From: Mesostigma viride | Lineage: Eukaryota > Streptophyta > Mesostigmatophyceae > Mesostigmatales > Mesostigmataceae | Direction: 5' to 3' | Assembly (NCBI GenBank): GCA_009746045.1 | Contig: RPFO01001062.1 | Span: 1-43,788 of the forward strand | Length of the DNA stretch: 43,788 bases | Shown: one piece after another, positions 42,241-43,788 of the stretch | Position numbering within the stretch: the stretch's first letter is position 1 | Layout: each line of letters opens with the position of its first letter | The notes under the pieces: model-generated | Databases searched by the model: none | What the model was told of the DNA's origin: nothing | What the model saw: only the letters and a program-made list of their open reading frames with translations | Program-made: the position numbers and the translations under genes

Positions 42241-42798
42241 GTATCATGGGGTTTTCGCGCTCATCTGAGGTCCGGCAGCCAAATTTTTCGTGCGGGAACC
42301 AAGGCGGGAAAGCAAGGGAACTTAGAAACACTACGGAAACCATCCACTGGTTGACATTTGGCGACCGTGAGACACAAGGATCTTACAAGCAAGCTACACT
42401 GTAGCATGGCAACCCTCCATGCTGTTTAGGTCTCTGCCCTTGCCTCTCGTGCAGCCATGCACCGAATATTGAAGTCATACAGAAAACTGACTGGTACGAG
42501 AGCATGGCCGCTTTACATTTTAGGCATGATCCTTAGGTCTTGAAAAGCTTATATCCTTGGCCAGGCAGCGTTGGGATGTGCGCGGATGTGTCTCGACCTT
42601 CTGCTCGATGCGGCAACCTCGTTTCAGCAACCAGGTGGCGACCGTGCATGTGCTAACTGTTGATAGGCGGGAAATGCCCCTACATTTGAACGCGGATAGC
42701 TGTTTCACGTTATTCCTTACATGATTTATAAGCGACGACGGCCAGGAAAGGCTCGCAGCTACGTCCATCAGGTGGGCATGCTGGCTCCGTCAAGAAAG

Positions 42799-43301
42799 GT
42801 AATATGCGGTTTTGATCTGGTACGTGCTATCCTGTTCACGTGTTCATTGTACTGTATCAAGTTGTTGGGTGGATTGTAAAATAATCGTATACCTGTAATG
42901 GAGGTTTTCTGCTTGTCTTTTGGTTGCTTTACTGCCTCTACGCATTGTTGGCTTGTGATGGTTGGGGAATACCACTACGACATGCAGATTTTGGACCAGA
43001 TTTGTCTGCTATTAGCTTATGCTTCATCGAAAGCAGTGACGTAGTGCTGGCATTGTTTATAAATATGATAAGCTTGATAACGCGATGTTTTTTCTTGCTA
43101 AAAGCATCTCGAAACAAGTGGTTTTCTGGCCAGATCTAGCCACTATTTCTTGTTTTGCTCGCCAAAGTCAGCCTTCTTCTTGTGTGCTCCTCATGCATAC
43201 AAGAAACATGGAGATGCCCAGGACCTGCTTGCATGGAAGCATAGCCATCTTACTTCTTTTGCTTTTTTCATCTTTCCATTTCATTTGGCGTTGTTTTTTA
43301 G
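42799..43301 (+). other. Candidate intron
   Basis: A donor-like CAAGAAAG/GTAATATG (GT at 42799) is followed about 500 bp later by a long pyrimidine tract and TTGTTTTTTAG (AG at 43300-43301). The flanking plus-strand frame before the donor (ISDDGQERLAATSIRWACW) is interrupted upstream by a stop, so a coding exon is not established. No other gene was recognised in 42250-43400. Confidence 0.22.
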
Positions 43302-43400
43302 GGTATAATGCGTAGGTAATCTAGCTCCTCGGGAACCCCGGTTTACACGTCCAGTGTTCCCAAGCACTGCTGAGCAGTGGCAACCCATGTATCATGTGTA

Positions 43401-43641
43401 TTACCTGCCCACGCTCCTTGCTATGATATGCTCACATGGGTCTTATTGCACCCACAGTTTGCCGGATCGTTAGCCTGTCCTTTTAGCTAGCCGCGCCCGA
43501 TTGCAGCTGTGGCATGCCTTTGGCATGAAGGAGACTGGGGGTCTCTGCCCTTTCTCCTGTAGTGCACACACAGGGATTAAAAGCACTTCGGTGCTCCGTG
43601 ACTCCCCAACGGGAGCACGAGTTTAATTAATTAATTAATTA
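43401..43641 (+). mobile_element. 241-bp 5'-truncated LINE (or SINE-like) copy with TTAA tail
   Basis: Flanked by perfect 10-bp duplications ATCATGTGTA (43391-43400 and 43642-43651). The 3' end has a hairpin AGCAC-TTCG-GTGCT (43582-43595) with a UUCG tetraloop. An overlapping alternative stem pairs GTGCTCC (43591-43597) with GGAGCAC (43612-43618). A TTAA tandem tail follows. No RNA polymerase III A/B boxes are evident, so a truncated LINE is preferred to a SINE. The last 27 bases and tail recur in reverse orientation at 22639-22684. Confidence 0.75.
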
Positions 43642-43732
43642 ATCATGTGTAATTTAGTGTCAGAAACATGTGGACTGCTTGAAATGATATCAAAATGCAT
43701 GAAACAAACCCCGAAAGCGACGAATCCAGTAT

Positions 43733-43788
43733 TTGCGTATAATTTTCCGATATACCGTATTATACCGATTATCCATATACGGACCCCG
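43733..43788. repeat. TA-rich repeats at the window end
   Basis: Inverted counterpart of the motifs at 42106-42240. TTTGCGTATAATTTT here is identical to the string just before the AATAAA in most array units (for example 4121-4135). Confidence 0.6.

Larger units (their letters stand above)
42092..43788. mobile_element. Possible DNA transposon bounded by TA-rich subterminal repeats (runs off the window)
   Basis: Left side (42106-42240): CACTGTTCAATTATACGG followed by repeated TATTATACGG, GGTATAATACG and CGTATAAT motifs. Right side (43733-43788): TTTGCGTATAATTTTCCG, CCGTATTATACCG and TATACGG, the same motifs in inverted order. Subterminal repeats in opposite orientation and a CACTGTTCAA-like end fit hAT-type elements, but the right end is cut by the window, no target duplication can be tested, and no transposase domain was found inside. 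The interior includes unassigned ORFs of up to 82 codons. Confidence 0.3.

Overview
The window looks like nuclear, repeat-dominated eukaryotic DNA, most likely from a plant or green-alga lineage. The grounds are a Ty3/gypsy-type LTR retrotransposon remnant with TGTAAC...GTTACA LTR ends, LINE-type insertions with target-site duplications, a plant-like G-box plus TATA arrangement, and no compact prokaryotic-style coding. I cannot name the species. I see no intact single-copy host gene. The many long open frames in the left three quarters come from a stop-poor minisatellite and are not credible genes.

Bases 1-34544 are a head-to-tail array of eight complete units of 4.0-4.6 kb plus a ninth cut at about 605 bp. 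Each unit runs in the same order: (A) a block opening with a TTCAGAC...GTCTGAA hairpin and several ACGGTTTC motifs; (B) two adjacent hairpins and a GC-rich, CpG-rich block of about 230 bp; (C) a leader of about 350 bp; (D) a G-rich minisatellite of 1.3-1.9 kb with a period near 30 bp, full of CATGCATG and G-runs; (E) a pyrimidine-rich block; (F) two decayed short ORFs; (G) a short promoter-like cassette with CACGTG, TATAAAAG and AATAAA at near-constant spacing, ending at the next unit. Units differ by point changes, indels, minisatellite length and swapped sequence blocks. Units 1 and 3 resemble each other closely, as do 5 and 8, which points to unequal exchange and gene conversion.

Two units carry small insertions at the same base. 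In unit 6 a 46-bp, 5'-truncated LINE tail lies between perfect 11-bp target-site duplications. In unit 7 a different 41-bp AT-rich insert sits at the identical site. A longer member of the unit 6 LINE family (241 bp, 10-bp duplications) lies in the right flank at 43401-43641.

The array stops at about 34544, inside the loop of the first twin hairpin. Bases 34545-41864 hold a heavily decayed LTR retrotransposon: a protease-like stretch near 38000, an RNase H-like stretch near 39054-39165, an unidentified broken 3' ORF at 39913-40726, a polypurine tract and a 779-bp 3' LTR. No matching 5' LTR is visible. Beyond it, 41865-43788 contains AT-rich palindromic repeats at both ends, possibly the subterminal regions of a DNA transposon, a candidate intron, and the LINE fragment.

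The genes do not form a pathway. What is of interest is the architecture: a higher-order repeat array whose units each carry a candidate promoter, strong hairpins and a large G-rich, RY-motif-dense minisatellite.
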